A stretch of DNA of 64,000 nucleotides from Ordospora colligata OC4 (lineage: Eukaryota > Microsporidia > Ordosporidae): NCBI RefSeq assembly GCF_000803265.1, contig NW_014575399.1:124001-188000 (forward strand). Direction: 5' to 3'. A model generated the notes under the pieces. It ran no database searches. It was given only the letters and a program-made list of their open reading frames with translations, and had not been told where the DNA came from. Position numbers and translations under genes: made by a program. Positions 18,165 to 28,036 of this stretch are shown here, in pieces. Every line of letters begins with the position of its first letter. The first letter of the stretch is position 1.

Positions 18165-19040
18165 ATGCTCGAATTCATGCATAAAATACTTGGTATGAGA
18201 ATGAGTAATGACAGGATGTTTGAATCGCATCTTGAGCTTCCAAGAGACGTATTCGCGCCCATAATGCTTTGCATACTGATTGTCTGCATCAAAAACCTTG
18301 TTGTTATGCCAGCAGCCGATGTCTTTCTAGATATGCTTGATCAGCATGACAAGCTCAGCTCTGGACAAAAAAGAAAGTTCAGGGTCTCGTTCTGGAAGGC
18401 TGTGTTCTATACATTCACAACATTCTACGGATATTTGGTAATCCAAAACGAGTCGTGGGTCCCAAGTGCCAAGGGCATGATGGATCCAGTAGGCGCCGGA
18501 AACCTTCCATTGCGAGTGATGCTCTACTATCACATTGAGTTTTCATACTACTTTGTCGAGTTGTTCTACCTGTTTAATGAGCATATGTACAAAGACTTCC
18601 TGCAGATGGTTGTACATCACCTGGTGACTCTTTTACTTCTTGGAATGTCTTATTGCACAGACATGGTCAGGTGTGGAATAGCGATAATGGCTGTGCATGA
18701 TCTATCTGATCCATTTCTAGAAGTTGCAAAGTTGCTGAATTACACACAAAGCAATACTCTTGCCACCATTGTGTTTATGCTCTTTGCAGTGATATTCATT
18801 ATCTCGAGACTTGGTGTTTATGCATGCTTGGTGGCTGCGCCAATAGGAATATATGTGTGGAACCATGAGTTCAGGTTTGCTCTGCGAGCCATGGCAGTAA
18901 TGGTGCAGATACTGGTTCTGATGCATATTGTGTGGTCGTGCATGATATTGAAGATGGCAATGCGTATTTCTCGCTCCACATGCATTAAGGACTGCAGAGA
19001 ACCCTCAACAGCTAGTATACAAAGCGCTAAGTGCAAGTAA
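18165..19040 (+). CDS. LAG1: Ceramide synthase (Lag1/TLC family)
   Basis: 291 residues with about six membrane helices and a TLC domain. The Lag1 motif is clear: VVHHLVTLLLLGMSY with the two histidines, followed by VHDLSDPFLEVAKLLNY carrying the two essential aspartates. The preceding segment YYHIEFSYYFVELFYLF is typical. It N-acylates sphingoid bases in the ER to make ceramide. The N-terminal region (MLEFMHKILGMRMSNDRMFESH) is short, without the homeobox-like domain of animal enzymes. It is near-full length for the core. The C-terminal tail is basic and cysteine-containing. Confidence 0.93.
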   Translation: MLEFMHKILGMRMSNDRMFESHLELPRDVFAPIMLCILIVCIKNLVVMPAADVFLDMLDQHDKLSSGQKRKFRVSFWKAVFYTFTTFYGYLVIQNESWVPSAKGMMDPVGAGNLPLRVMLYYHIEFSYYFVELFYLFNEHMYKDFLQMVVHHLVTLLLLGMSYCTDMVRCGIAIMAVHDLSDPFLEVAKLLNYTQSNTLATIVFMLFAVIFIISRLGVYACLVAAPIGIYVWNHEFRFALRAMAVMVQILVLMHIVWSCMILKMAMRISRSTCIKDCREPSTASIQSAKCK

Positions 19041-19174
19041 ACCTTAACTTTTGTATGCTTATATACCGACCATTGAGTGTAAAGGAGCTTTGCAGTGTAT
19101 TAATATAACTGATACACACTTAGTGATACGATCTGAAACTGGCACAAATATAAGTGCCGCCCGTGTAAATAAAA

Positions 19175-19558
19175 ATGTACTTATTGAACCTGATTGTTCT
19201 TGCATCAAGTGTTTTTATGCTCGAGGATTCAAACAGCAACATATTCTACAAAGACATGATCAATAATAGCAAGTGTGTTATGTTTGTTAGAAAATATTGT
19301 CCATATAGCAACAAAGCACGGAAAATGGCGCTCGAAAACAACATTCCGTGCCATGCCGTCATTGTTGATGACAATAAAAATGCAGAAGAGTTCTCAAAAC
19401 AGTTTCGATACACGTTTCCCAACATCTTCTTAGATGGCGAATCAATTGGCGGGTCCGAAGAGTTCAGTAACAGGGAACAAATTCACATTTATCCATTTGG
19501 TCCTAAGCCATTCGATCCCAAACCCAGGCATATAAGCACCATCGATAAGACAATCTAA
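19175..19558 (+). CDS. Secreted or ER glutaredoxin
   Basis: 127 residues. Residues 1-16 (MYLLNLIVLASSVFML) are a strong signal peptide, followed by a glutaredoxin fold: KCVMFVRKYCPYSNKAR with active site Cys42-Pro-Tyr-Ser, then a FPNIFLDGESIGGSEEF segment equal to the TVP/GG glutathione-binding part of glutaredoxins. The second cysteine is replaced by Ser, as in monothiol enzymes. It is therefore a thiol oxidoreductase sent into the secretory pathway or out of the cell. CCC lies at 19159-19161. The C-terminal tail (PFGPKPFDPKPRH) is proline-rich and unusual. Confidence 0.85.
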   Translation: MYLLNLIVLASSVFMLEDSNSNIFYKDMINNSKCVMFVRKYCPYSNKARKMALENNIPCHAVIVDDNKNAEEFSKQFRYTFPNIFLDGESIGGSEEFSNREQIHIYPFGPKPFDPKPRHISTIDKTI

Positions 19559-19605
19559 TACAAACAGTATTTGCTTGATCAACTACCAAATAATATAACA
19601 CCAAT

Positions 19606-20286
19606 TTAATCGCATATCTCTCCACGGGACATCTCAACTAGTGCATTTACGGCGATTGCCTCTAAATCCTTATCTCCCGTTCCTTCCATCCATGGATTCT
19701 TGATAAATGTTGCCTCTGCATACAATTTTTCATTGCTTGAACCATCAATAAACAATGGTATCGTGCACATTCTTCTGTCAAAGTGCCTTCTTGGCAAAGA
19801 CTTCATATAATCTTCCTCCATATAACTCATAGACTTCCCAGATGAACTATTCATCAATAAATATTGATTTACCATGCCATTATATTTAGTACGGCCCGTA
19901 GTAGATGGCTTGCATCTCTTTGTATTGCTGCTCTTGATACATCCTGATTCTGCTTGACTATAGCACTCAATAATATTATATTTGATATTCTTGCTTTCAT
20001 AGATGCCTTGATCTTTACTGTAGCCTTGCTCGTTTTCTGCTACATTATCATCGTCTCCATCCACACTTTCATAGCTGAGATACACATCATCAGAACATGC
20101 ACTGTTCTTCTTAAGCCGTATTCTTGGTTTCACCGATTCAGCCTTGAAACTAATCGGTCTTTTCTTTCCATGTATCTTATAGTAAAGTCCACAGGCATTG
20201 CACAGGTAACTGCCATCGCCTGCTCTTCTCCACAGAGGTGTTGCCGTTGTACTGCAGTTGCTACAGAATCCGTGCTTAGACATCAT
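19606..20286 (-). CDS. GATA-type zinc-finger transcription factor
   Basis: 226 residues. One GATA finger lies near the N-terminus: [30 protein letters not shown], with the C-X2-C...LWRR...C-N-A-C spacing and a basic tail [21 protein letters not shown]. It should bind (A/T)GATA(A/G) sites. The remainder is acidic and low complexity with no other domain. The frame opens with GTG at 20346; I start at the ATG pair 20286/20283, which is just before the finger and has GGG (CCC) at 20294-20296. Targets are unknown; fungal GATA factors regulate nitrogen or iron use, which cannot be inferred here. Confidence 0.88.
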   Translation of the reverse strand: MMSKHGFCSNCSTTATPLWRRAGDGSYLCNACGLYYKIHGKKRPISFKAESVKPRIRLKKNSACSDDVYLSYESVDGDDDNVAENEQGYSKDQGIYESKNIKYNIIECYSQAESGCIKSSNTKRCKPSTTGRTKYNGMVNQYLLMNSSSGKSMSYMEEDYMKSLPRRHFDRRMCTIPLFIDGSSNEKLYAEATFIKNPWMEGTGDKDLEAIAVNALVEMSRGEICD

Positions 20287-20570
20287 GCTTAAAGGGTCGC
20301 TGCTGCACTTGTCTTTTGTACAACAGAAATATAAAAGCCAAATCACTCAAATACACACAACTGTAAACGATCAATAAAATAAACTTTCGCATAATTCATA
20401 TCAGTAATGTAATATTTCAATAATGCAACACGCACAAACACATATAAACAAGGTATCATTTATATCATATATTAACGATGGCTTTCATTACATAAAAACC
20501 ATATAAATTGTCATATTTCCAGTCAAGCACAACTCTGCTACTCTACACTCTACTCCATTGCAAGACAAAT

Positions 20571-21311
20571 CTATAGTACATGAACATCCCTTGCTCTATG
20601 ACTTTTCCTGTTGTCTATAACAATTCTCTTCCGGCATGTAGGACAAACAAAGTTCCTTCGGAGCCACTTATCAACACACTCTGCATGGAACACATGCCCA
20701 CATCCCAGATGGCGCACTCGGCTGCAGCCTTCAAAATCATCCAGGCATATAATACATCCCTTATTAATGAACTCATGAGACGAGTATAAACACAACGGTA
20801 TCTTCTCTATTTCCTTGTACGATAGTCCTCTCATGTTTTCGCCTCCAAACGACATAAACAGGTAGAACACAACCATCACCACAAGCATGATAGGCACATG
20901 CAAAAAGATTTGCACTCCAAGCGGAATGTCCATGTCTATGCTCTTGATCTTTATTTCTGGAGGCGTTGATGAATCCTGCTGGCTTCCTCTGCTAATAAGT
21001 GCCTTTAACATCGAAAAGTCAAATGCCATTGCCCCAAGCACCACGTCCTGTGATACCGACTCATTAGTGCTTTTATAAGTGTCGTTGTTTATTTTATACA
21101 CTTCTGCATGATCTATTTTGTAACTGGAACCCTCTTCGTGCTTTGCTAATGTACCAAACAGCTGCTGTGCATTTTTCGCCTCCACCTTGATATTTTTCAA
21201 AACCAGCTTCTCATCTAGGTGCTCATTGCGTGGAACGACATACAGCGGCATGTATATACTCACATCAAACATCTGGAGAATCACATATGCACCTGCTCTA
21301 TGAATGTTCAT
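20571..21311 (-). CDS. Membrane RING-H2 E3 ubiquitin ligase, PA-TM-RING-like
   Basis: 246 residues from the ATG at 21311. The N-terminal ~110 residues are a mixed domain, followed by a membrane helix (IFLHVPIMLVVMVVFYLFM, residues ~145-165) and a C-terminal RING-H2 finger CIICLDDFEG...HLGCGHVFHAECVDKWLRRNFVCPTCRKR. It probably ubiquitinates membrane cargo in the endomembrane system. The layout resembles PA-TM-RING proteins, but the start lacks a clear signal peptide, so the N-terminus may be shortened or the start may be upstream (GTG at 21353). Confidence 0.82.
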   Translation of the reverse strand: MNIHRAGAYVILQMFDVSIYMPLYVVPRNEHLDEKLVLKNIKVEAKNAQQLFGTLAKHEEGSSYKIDHAEVYKINNDTYKSTNESVSQDVVLGAMAFDFSMLKALISRGSQQDSSTPPEIKIKSIDMDIPLGVQIFLHVPIMLVVMVVFYLFMSFGGENMRGLSYKEIEKIPLCLYSSHEFINKGCIICLDDFEGCSRVRHLGCGHVFHAECVDKWLRRNFVCPTCRKRIVIDNRKSHRARDVHVL

Positions 21312-21425
21312 CTGCTGATAACGAATACAGTATTTATTTTGGCTCGATGACACATTGTTTCAGAACCACTTAGCATTTCGTCATTCAAATAATATGACTG
21401 CTCCTGCTTGATCAGTACTCTGAAT

Positions 21426-22901
21426 ATGCCATCGACTGTATCCCTGCATGTTTATGATTTATTGTATCCAATATCTATGCGCAGGTTTAACACAAAACAA
21501 AGATGGAAAACATATTTGGGCAAAAACCCAGGTATGCCAAACCTAGTGTACTCTAAGTCTTCAAAAAGAATTTCATGGGAAACAAACACAGGCGTTGCAA
21601 CACTCTCGCATGTAGGTATTGCATCAAACAAGCATGATCTTAAACAAATCGAGTTCCAGACAATTCTTGGTGTCCTTAAAATAGAGCAGAGTAGCGGGCC
21701 GAGTAGTGAATATCTTGTTTGTGTTACAGAAGGATCATTCAAGGGGATTTATCGCAATGCAGAGATCTACAAGATTGAGAGAATCAGATTTATCAACACA
21801 TGCAATCCAGAGAAGACAGAGGAGATCACTTCGCAGATCAAAGGATTCATTCAATCTCATGATTTTTACTACTTCTTAGGATCTTCATTTCTGGAGGATG
21901 AGTTTGAATGGAATAAGCATATGAAAGTGAATTTATTAAGGTACTCCGAGCAAGATTCATGCGCATATAAACTTTCACACAGTCCACACTTGGGAAAAGA
22001 CACAGACTTTGAGATTTCCACTCTTTTCTGTGGATTCTTTATTGAAAGCATATTTAAGGCATCCGCTGAATTGTACAACATGACGCTTCTTTCATTGGTT
22101 TCATCAAGCAAGGTTGGTACAAGATATTTATGCAGAGGAATTGATGCAGATGGAAATGTTTCAATGTTTGTGAAGACACGCTTTGTTATCAGATGTAATA
22201 AGCAGACAATGTTTGACTTCACGATTGTCAGAGGATCTGTGCCTCTCTTCTGGAGCCAAAAGGAGTATGGATTTCCAACAAAAGTAAGCATATGTGCTGA
22301 TGAACCAGGCGCGCATAAGGCATTCATCAAACATTTTGAAAAACTGACAAGGGAGTATGGAAAGATACACGTAGTCAATCTTTTGGGTGAAAAGAAAGAC
22401 GAGAAGCTGCTCACATCGAGCTTTAGCAAGCTTTTAGATACAGAAGAAATCCCATATACAGAGTTTGACCTGAATGCATATGCAAATGACTATGACAACA
22501 TGAAGTTTCTATTGTACTTCAAGCTGCAGGATGTATGCATGCATGACGTGGTATTCCGTGTAAATTGCCTTGACTGCCTCGACAGGACGAATGTTGCACA
22601 ATCATTGATATGTATGTTCTACCTAGAAAAGATAGTTCATGATCGAGAGGTACTGAAGAGGATGCAGGAATGCTGGTCTGAGAATGGGAATGCACTGAGC
22701 AATCTGTATACAGGTTCGGATGCAATGAAAGGTGATCTTGCGCTGCAAGGAAAGCGATCGCTAATGGGATACATGGACGACATAATTATCTCTGCAACAA
22801 GGCTCATCAATGGAAGATTTATTGATAAGCAAAAGCATGGTATTATCAATACACTTTTAGAAAAGAGCGGGGACAATACATACAATGAGGATAATGAGTG
22901 A
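21426..22901 (+). CDS. SAC1: Sac-domain phosphoinositide phosphatase
   Basis: 491 residues. The catalytic motif NCLDCLDRTN (C381-X5-R387) is intact, and preceding blocks (SRYLCRGIDADGNVSMFVKTRF-like region, FTIVRGSVPLFWSQ) match Sac domains. These enzymes dephosphorylate PI4P and PI3P. The protein ends shortly after the Sac domain without the two C-terminal membrane helices that anchor yeast Sac1 in the ER, so it may be soluble or tethered by partners. The TTG at 21408 is replaced by ATG 21426 as the start. Confidence 0.9.
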   Translation: MPSTVSLHVYDLLYPISMRRFNTKQRWKTYLGKNPGMPNLVYSKSSKRISWETNTGVATLSHVGIASNKHDLKQIEFQTILGVLKIEQSSGPSSEYLVCVTEGSFKGIYRNAEIYKIERIRFINTCNPEKTEEITSQIKGFIQSHDFYYFLGSSFLEDEFEWNKHMKVNLLRYSEQDSCAYKLSHSPHLGKDTDFEISTLFCGFFIESIFKASAELYNMTLLSLVSSSKVGTRYLCRGIDADGNVSMFVKTRFVIRCNKQTMFDFTIVRGSVPLFWSQKEYGFPTKVSICADEPGAHKAFIKHFEKLTREYGKIHVVNLLGEKKDEKLLTSSFSKLLDTEEIPYTEFDLNAYANDYDNMKFLLYFKLQDVCMHDVVFRVNCLDCLDRTNVAQSLICMFYLEKIVHDREVLKRMQECWSENGNALSNLYTGSDAMKGDLALQGKRSLMGYMDDIIISATRLINGRFIDKQKHGIINTLLEKSGDNTYNEDNE

Positions 22902-23001
22902 TAAGTAAATATACGAGCATGATGAACAATAAGTACATACGATGAGAATAGTCTTTGATAGTGAATTAATACTCTAAAAAGATAAATAATAAATGTTTAG
23001 A

Positions 23002-23087
23002 GTAAAAATCATAAATAATAAATGAATATAATCAAGATACAGCAAAGATAGGTGAATACTGTAAAAATCATAAATAATAAATGAATA
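23002..23087 (+). repeat. 27-bp direct repeat, two copies, in an AT-rich gap
   Basis: An identical 27-bp unit starting GTAAAAATCATAAATAAT occurs at 23002-23028 and 23061-23087 (59 bp apart). A shortened relative (GATAAATAATAAATG) is at 22981-22995. The gap 22902-23180 otherwise holds no gene I can support. Confidence 0.75.
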
Positions 23088-23180
23088 CACAAATATTTAT
23101 GATTGACGATGTATTTTTGAACTTGAAAACTAATGAATGATTTATTGAACCCACTAAACTTGGATTTTTGATGTGAAGTC

Positions 23181-23465
23181 TTATTCATCACAAGGCATAC
23201 GGGAATTCATATACACAACAGCTCTTTCAAACAAATTGATATCAACACCGCTAAGTCTTCCTACAAATACAGCCTGTAGAATACCAGATCTGAATGTTCC
23301 ATAGACGCGGATCCATGTACCAACCTCAATGTGAGACTTTGTAGCTATAACTATACTGTTATTGTGCGATTCAAGCATGTATTTGTTGTCTTCAAGCTTA
23401 TCAATTACCTTCCCAAACGAATACACCACCTCATTTTCTTTCATAAAATCTAAAAGCTTCATCAT
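23181..23465 (-). CDS. RFA3: RPA14/Rfa3-like OB-fold protein
   Basis: 94 residues forming a single OB-fold: FGKVIDKLEDNKYMLESHNNSIVIATKSHIEVGTWIRVYGTF, then GVDINLFERAVVYMN, which matches the C-terminal helix of the smallest RPA subunit. RPA14 joins RPA70 and RPA32 in the single-strand DNA-binding complex. Length and layout fit Rfa3, but OB-folds are easily confused; Ten1 is an alternative. The genes that follow are unrelated. Confidence 0.6.
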   Translation of the reverse strand: MMKLLDFMKENEVVYSFGKVIDKLEDNKYMLESHNNSIVIATKSHIEVGTWIRVYGTFRSGILQAVFVGRLSGVDINLFERAVVYMNSRMPCDE

Positions 23466-23571
23466 GAATGGCTCAAGGGTTGATCAAGAATACCGATTGG
23501 TACGTGAGTGTAGGATGCACAAATTGTGATGCATAAGTATTGAAATATACAAATTAATAATAAATGCAGGA

Positions 23572-24384
23572 ATGGACAGCATCCCACATCACTGGATGCA
23601 TTGCTGGAAGAACGGCTTATGCATTGGATTTTTAAGGATAAAACTGGTGATGCTACAGCACCTGACCATGTATATGGGCGTGCTTGTGTATTCATTGGTG
23701 TTTTCTGAATGTACATGGAGCGCTGCATTGATTGTTTGTCTTGTAATAGCAAACTCCCTATCGTTCATGCAAGTCTGTGTCCTTGATCCAGGGCGTGTGA
23801 ACAAGAAAATACACCATAGATACTCACCAGACACAATTTTTATTGGAGATTGTGCATCTACACAGATTAGCATGAACAAAAGTGGAGAATGGATAAGAAG
23901 AATAAATATAGATGGAGAAGTGTTTGAGGAGAAGTATTGTTTGGAATGTAATTTATTTAGAATCAGTGGGATGTCACATTGCAGAGAATGCAACAGATGC
24001 ATCCTTGACATGGATCATCACTGCATATGGCTGGGAAACTGCATAGGAAGAAACAACATGAAGCATTTTCATGTTTATCTTTATACTCTTGTTGCAGTCA
24101 TTTATACAAAGCTGATGCTTCTATACAAGATATACACAACGTATTTACAAGGAGACAATGAATCGAAAATACTGATGGCTGTTGTGTTGCTTTTGTTTGT
24201 AGTGTATTCGATTCTTTTCGGTGTAATATTGCTTTTTACTCTTTTTCATGTTTATGCGTCTTTGTGTACTTCAAGATCAAGAGATATCATTAGGTATGGA
24301 ATACGTTCTAGGCCTCCAAAAATAAAAATGGCATGCATAAATCTATGCACGATTAGATCCGATATTTCATTTGCTCATGCTTAA
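23572..24384 (+). CDS. DHHC palmitoyltransferase
   Basis: 270 residues with four membrane helices and the cysteine-rich domain KYCLECNLFRISGMSHCRECNRCILDMDHHCIWLGNCIGRNN between helices 2 and 3. The DHHC catalytic cysteine and the zinc-binding Cys/His residues are intact. It S-acylates cytosolic cysteines of membrane proteins. The C-terminus is short, without ankyrin repeats. A second, different DHHC protein is at 31491-32180. Individual membrane and substrates cannot be told. Confidence 0.93.
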   Translation: MDSIPHHWMHCWKNGLCIGFLRIKLVMLQHLTMYMGVLVYSLVFSECTWSAALIVCLVIANSLSFMQVCVLDPGRVNKKIHHRYSPDTIFIGDCASTQISMNKSGEWIRRINIDGEVFEEKYCLECNLFRISGMSHCRECNRCILDMDHHCIWLGNCIGRNNMKHFHVYLYTLVAVIYTKLMLLYKIYTTYLQGDNESKILMAVVLLLFVVYSILFGVILLFTLFHVYASLCTSRSRDIIRYGIRSRPPKIKMACINLCTIRSDISFAHA

Positions 24385-24454
24385 AATTAAACAGGCCTGT
24401 ATATAAACACTTGTATAATAAATCAATTGTTATTATGATGATGTCTATAGAATG

Positions 24455-26296
24455 CTAGTATGTGCTTGATTCGTTTTCTGTCTCTGTTGTTTCTGTATTA
24501 ACCTCGTAGTCTTTTCTGTAGAACAGCTCATTCGATGTAAACCATATTGAACCCTTTGCTTTGAATTCACTGCAATTGTGTAGGTGTTCAAACTCAACCC
24601 TGAAGAGTGTCCATATAAATCTTCTGGTTATTTCAAGAAATTGCATCCACAGCACAGGAATATCGAATACATACAAAATAAGCCATGAAAACCGGCATAG
24701 CAAGTTAAAAATAATTCCAGCAACATATGCATGCCTTGGATATATTGTTTTAATTCTGATTATGCCCCAATCCATGAAAATATCCCAAGCACCTGAGCAT
24801 ATGGATGAAATTGCCATGCTCATTGCTTTATAAACAAGAGCATCATGTGTCTTGTTCTTTTCGTATAATGCTGCAGTTATCCCCACTGTTATAGCCAATC
24901 CGTATTTTAGCGCATTGGCTATGTGTGGAAACTTCAGTCTTGTGTCCTTATAGCGTTTGAGGCACTGTAAAAGTCTTACAATTGCAAAGAAAGAGTTGAT
25001 CACTCCATCCAGCCTCCAATCGAGGTCGCATCCCTGCAAGAATATCTTCTTGAAGCATGTAGTAAAGCTCTGACCAACATCTGCAAAGTAGAAGTGCCTG
25101 AATCGCACATGAGACATCGGCAGCAACACTATTCGGAAAATAACAGAAGCCAAGTAAAACCTTGATCGATGGTAAAGAATCTGGAATGGAACAAACATCA
25201 CTAAAAAACCTGCAATTAGAATCCAGTAAGGGCTTATGTGAAAAAACACATTGTTGGCCCAGGTGCAGGCAATATTAATCAATATAAGGGCCGATATCAT
25301 TAATAGATATGCATCAGATGTTAGAGACGAGCACACATCAAAATTGAAAATGAATTTGTAGTTGATGTGAAACCTTTTGAATACTGAAAGGCACACACCA
25401 AAAAGAAGTGCTCCGTATTGCAGAAGAACTGTTGAAAAAAACATTTCTTTGCTTGACTTATTCTCTCCAAAGTCAAGTAGCATTAGAAGCCCAATCGACA
25501 CTCCTCCAAGCATTCCCGAGGTATACAAAGCAACCGGATTGCTTGTACTTTTCCTCTTGAGTTTTCTGAGCATCGTTTTTGCCTTCCCAGGATCGTTCCT
25601 TGCAAACACAGTCCTATAAAGCTCCTTTATGGACGAATAAACTTCATCAATGCGCTTTGACTTACTGAAGTATGATCCATCGATCTTTTTTGAAAATGCC
25701 TTGTGAAATCCCTCCGAAGGATAGGTTTTATTATATTTCTTTGAAAGCTTCATTAATCCAGCATAGTTGAGCTCTCTGAATCTCTTGATACCAATAACTG
25801 CATGCAGAAATTCCTGTATGTTCTTTTCCCGTTTTCTTCTTTCAAGTTGCTTTGGGATTTTGAATATCGCACCAAATCCTTTCTTGATGTCATTCTGTGG
25901 TGCATGCTTGTATTCGAAGTCGTCTTCATCTGTCATTGGGTTCTCATCTGTGCTTTGATTGATGACCGATTTGCCATCCAAATCTGCATTGTTTACTTTA
26001 AGTGTGTCACTTATAAATGTATATTTTGAATCTATGCTTACATTATGCGTGTGGTTATGTTTTGATATGCTATTAGCAAGGTTTATGCTTGTATCAGCAA
26101 ATATACAGTCCTTCTCAGCAACAGCCTGCTTTTCAAGCATAAAAAAGAAGTCATTGATTGATGCCAAATCCCTTTCAATTGCGGCCTTGAATCCGTTCTT
26201 ATTCCTAGTTATCATTGGCTTGAGGATGTCGTATGATACATAGCTTTCTTTCCATTCATCCACTTGGTTTGCTTTCAAAGTGCTTGAAAACCGCAT
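24455..26296 (-). CDS. SYG1: SPX-EXS domain protein (SYG1/XPR1)
   Basis: 613 residues. The N-terminus is an SPX domain: MRFSSTLKANQVDEWKESYVSYDILKPMI, with the basic patch residues (NYAGLMKLSKKYNKT, residues ~190) that bind inositol pyrophosphates. Several membrane helices follow, then an EXS domain ending FLEITRRFIWTLFRVEFEHLHN, the family's conserved end. Animal XPR1 exports phosphate; yeast Syg1 is related. The true start is the ATG at 26296 (CCC at 26305-26307 on the other strand), since the SPX domain begins there, while the longer frame starts at TTG 26398. The acidic insert at residues ~100-140 is not conserved. Confidence 0.9.
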   Translation of the reverse strand: MRFSSTLKANQVDEWKESYVSYDILKPMITRNKNGFKAAIERDLASINDFFFMLEKQAVAEKDCIFADTSINLANSISKHNHTHNVSIDSKYTFISDTLKVNNADLDGKSVINQSTDENPMTDEDDFEYKHAPQNDIKKGFGAIFKIPKQLERRKREKNIQEFLHAVIGIKRFRELNYAGLMKLSKKYNKTYPSEGFHKAFSKKIDGSYFSKSKRIDEVYSSIKELYRTVFARNDPGKAKTMLRKLKRKSTSNPVALYTSGMLGGVSIGLLMLLDFGENKSSKEMFFSTVLLQYGALLFGVCLSVFKRFHINYKFIFNFDVCSSLTSDAYLLMISALILINIACTWANNVFFHISPYWILIAGFLVMFVPFQILYHRSRFYLASVIFRIVLLPMSHVRFRHFYFADVGQSFTTCFKKIFLQGCDLDWRLDGVINSFFAIVRLLQCLKRYKDTRLKFPHIANALKYGLAITVGITAALYEKNKTHDALVYKAMSMAISSICSGAWDIFMDWGIIRIKTIYPRHAYVAGIIFNLLCRFSWLILYVFDIPVLWMQFLEITRRFIWTLFRVEFEHLHNCSEFKAKGSIWFTSNELFYRKDYEVNTETTETENESSTY

Positions 26297-26323
26297 CCTT
26301 GTATGGGTGACGTGCATTTGACA

Positions 26324-26464
26324 ATGGAAAACTCCATTGAGGAGATTGAAAGCGAATTCAAAAAGATGCATCAGCTTGTCAAGACGATGGTAAGGCAATA
26401 CTCTAAGATCAACAAATTCTTAGAGCACCAAGAAAACGTATTGGATAAAAGCAGAAATAATTAA
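26324..26464 (+). CDS. Tiny predicted coiled-coil protein
   Basis: 46 residues from ATG 26324 (53 from ATG 26303), in the gap between the divergent SYG1 and TRM1 genes. It is charged and helical (SIEEIESEFKKMHQLVKTM, then SKINKFLEHQENV), unlike random translation. It is too short to assign; small coiled-coil subunits of kinetochore or SNARE complexes look like this. The ATG at 26303 overlaps the CCC motif of SYG1, so 26324 is the likelier start. Confidence 0.4.
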   Translation: MENSIEEIESEFKKMHQLVKTMVRQYSKINKFLEHQENVLDKSRNN

Positions 26465-26537
26465 ATGTTAGGTTCTATGCATTCATGCTTTATATAAATT
26501 CACCCGCTCATTTAGAGTCATGCACATAATACCCTGA

Positions 26538-27911
26538 ATGATAATAGATGATGCATGTGACCAGGTAATGCATACTGATAAGTCTGAAAGTGCTAATACA
26601 TGTGAAGACATGACTGGCAATGGTTTTGTAAAAGTCACCGAAAACTCAACCACCATATTCAAAGACGATCACACCTTCTTTAATCCAGCACAGGAGCTCA
26701 ATAGAGACATGTCAGTAGAACTTATAAAAGAGTGCTTTAAAGATAAGGAAAGTTTTAGAATCTTAGATGCAATGTCAGCAACTGGACTGAGGGGAATAAG
26801 GTATTTGAATGAGATACACAACTCTGTGGTTTACATGAATGATATTTCAGAGTGCTCGGTGTCTGCAATAAAGCAGAATCTTGAGTTGAATGGATTTGAA
26901 GAGATTGAATGTTTTATGTCAGATGTACAGCATATTAGAGCAAGGAAGACATCGAGAGCAAATATTGTGAAGGCAGACTGTAACGTGCTTATGGTATCTC
27001 TGCCATGTTTTTTTGACGTTATTGATATAGACCCATTTGGAAGTTGCTCTGAATATATTGACAATGCAATCAGGTCTATCAAGCATAAGGGAGTGCTGTG
27101 TTTGACTGCAACAGACAAAGGCGTGTTATGTTCGAATGAAAAGAAATGCCAAGTAAAGTACTCTACACGTATTCTTAGAGGAGTTGGTATGAATGAGGTT
27201 CCACTGAGAACGATTGTTTCATTGGTATCTCGACAAGCGTCTAAGTTTGATTCGAGTGTTGAACCGTTGCTTTGTGTAAGTGTTGATTTCTATGTCAGGG
27301 TGTTTATCAGGATTCTGAAGAAGAATCCCAGAGCTGTAATTGATGATAATCGATATGTTTTTGTGTGCAAATGTCAGAAGATTGTAGTAATTGATGGAGA
27401 AGAGATTTCAAGCACATGCAGTAATTGTGGAAAGAGCATGAGGCTTTGTGGACCGTTTTGGAAAAGACAGCTACATGATGCAGGCATTGTTCAGAAAATG
27501 CTTGATAATGTGATTCGTAGTGAGAACAAAAGATTACTGGGATTGTTAAGGTATATAAAGCAAGAGGCTCCTACAATGCTATACTACGAGTTGCCATCGT
27601 TGTGTTCTATCCTTAAGATCAACATTATGAAGCGTGCAAGGATGATGAATGCATTGGCAAACATGGGGTATTTGGTGACTTATACACACTGCGAAGTGAA
27701 TGCAATCAAAAGCAATGCGCCTGTTGAAGTGATTAACAAGATTTTAATAGCAAATGAGTTGGGAGATGTCGAAAAACAGAGACAGATGGGAGTGTGCTTT
27801 GATGAGAATGAAGCAGTTAAAGCAATTGAGGAGACTGAGTTTTTCAAGGGAATGATGTGCTCGGGAATGGGACCTCTTGGCCTTCCAAAAAGAAATACAA
27901 AAGATTGTTGA
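26538..27911 (+). CDS. TRM1: tRNA (guanine26-N2) dimethyltransferase Trm1
   Basis: 457 residues. The typical start [25 protein letters not shown], the SAM-binding block [20 protein letters not shown], and the catalytic-region [39 protein letters not shown] all match Trm1. A zinc-binding C-terminal region ([23 protein letters not shown]) is present as in eukaryotic Trm1. It forms m2,2G26 in tRNA. CCC at 26532-26534 precedes the start. It is complete. Confidence 0.95.
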   Translation: MIIDDACDQVMHTDKSESANTCEDMTGNGFVKVTENSTTIFKDDHTFFNPAQELNRDMSVELIKECFKDKESFRILDAMSATGLRGIRYLNEIHNSVVYMNDISECSVSAIKQNLELNGFEEIECFMSDVQHIRARKTSRANIVKADCNVLMVSLPCFFDVIDIDPFGSCSEYIDNAIRSIKHKGVLCLTATDKGVLCSNEKKCQVKYSTRILRGVGMNEVPLRTIVSLVSRQASKFDSSVEPLLCVSVDFYVRVFIRILKKNPRAVIDDNRYVFVCKCQKIVVIDGEEISSTCSNCGKSMRLCGPFWKRQLHDAGIVQKMLDNVIRSENKRLLGLLRYIKQEAPTMLYYELPSLCSILKINIMKRARMMNALANMGYLVTYTHCEVNAIKSNAPVEVINKILIANELGDVEKQRQMGVCFDENEAVKAIEETEFFKGMMCSGMGPLGLPKRNTKDC

Positions 27912-28036
27912 ATATTGAGTAGATACTTTAAATTTGTAGTTGTAATAATTATGCTTGCATAAATCATAGGATTTATGAATAATTATAAAATGATGCGTAA
28001 TCATGGAATAACAAGAATCAAGCAAGCACCCCGGGC

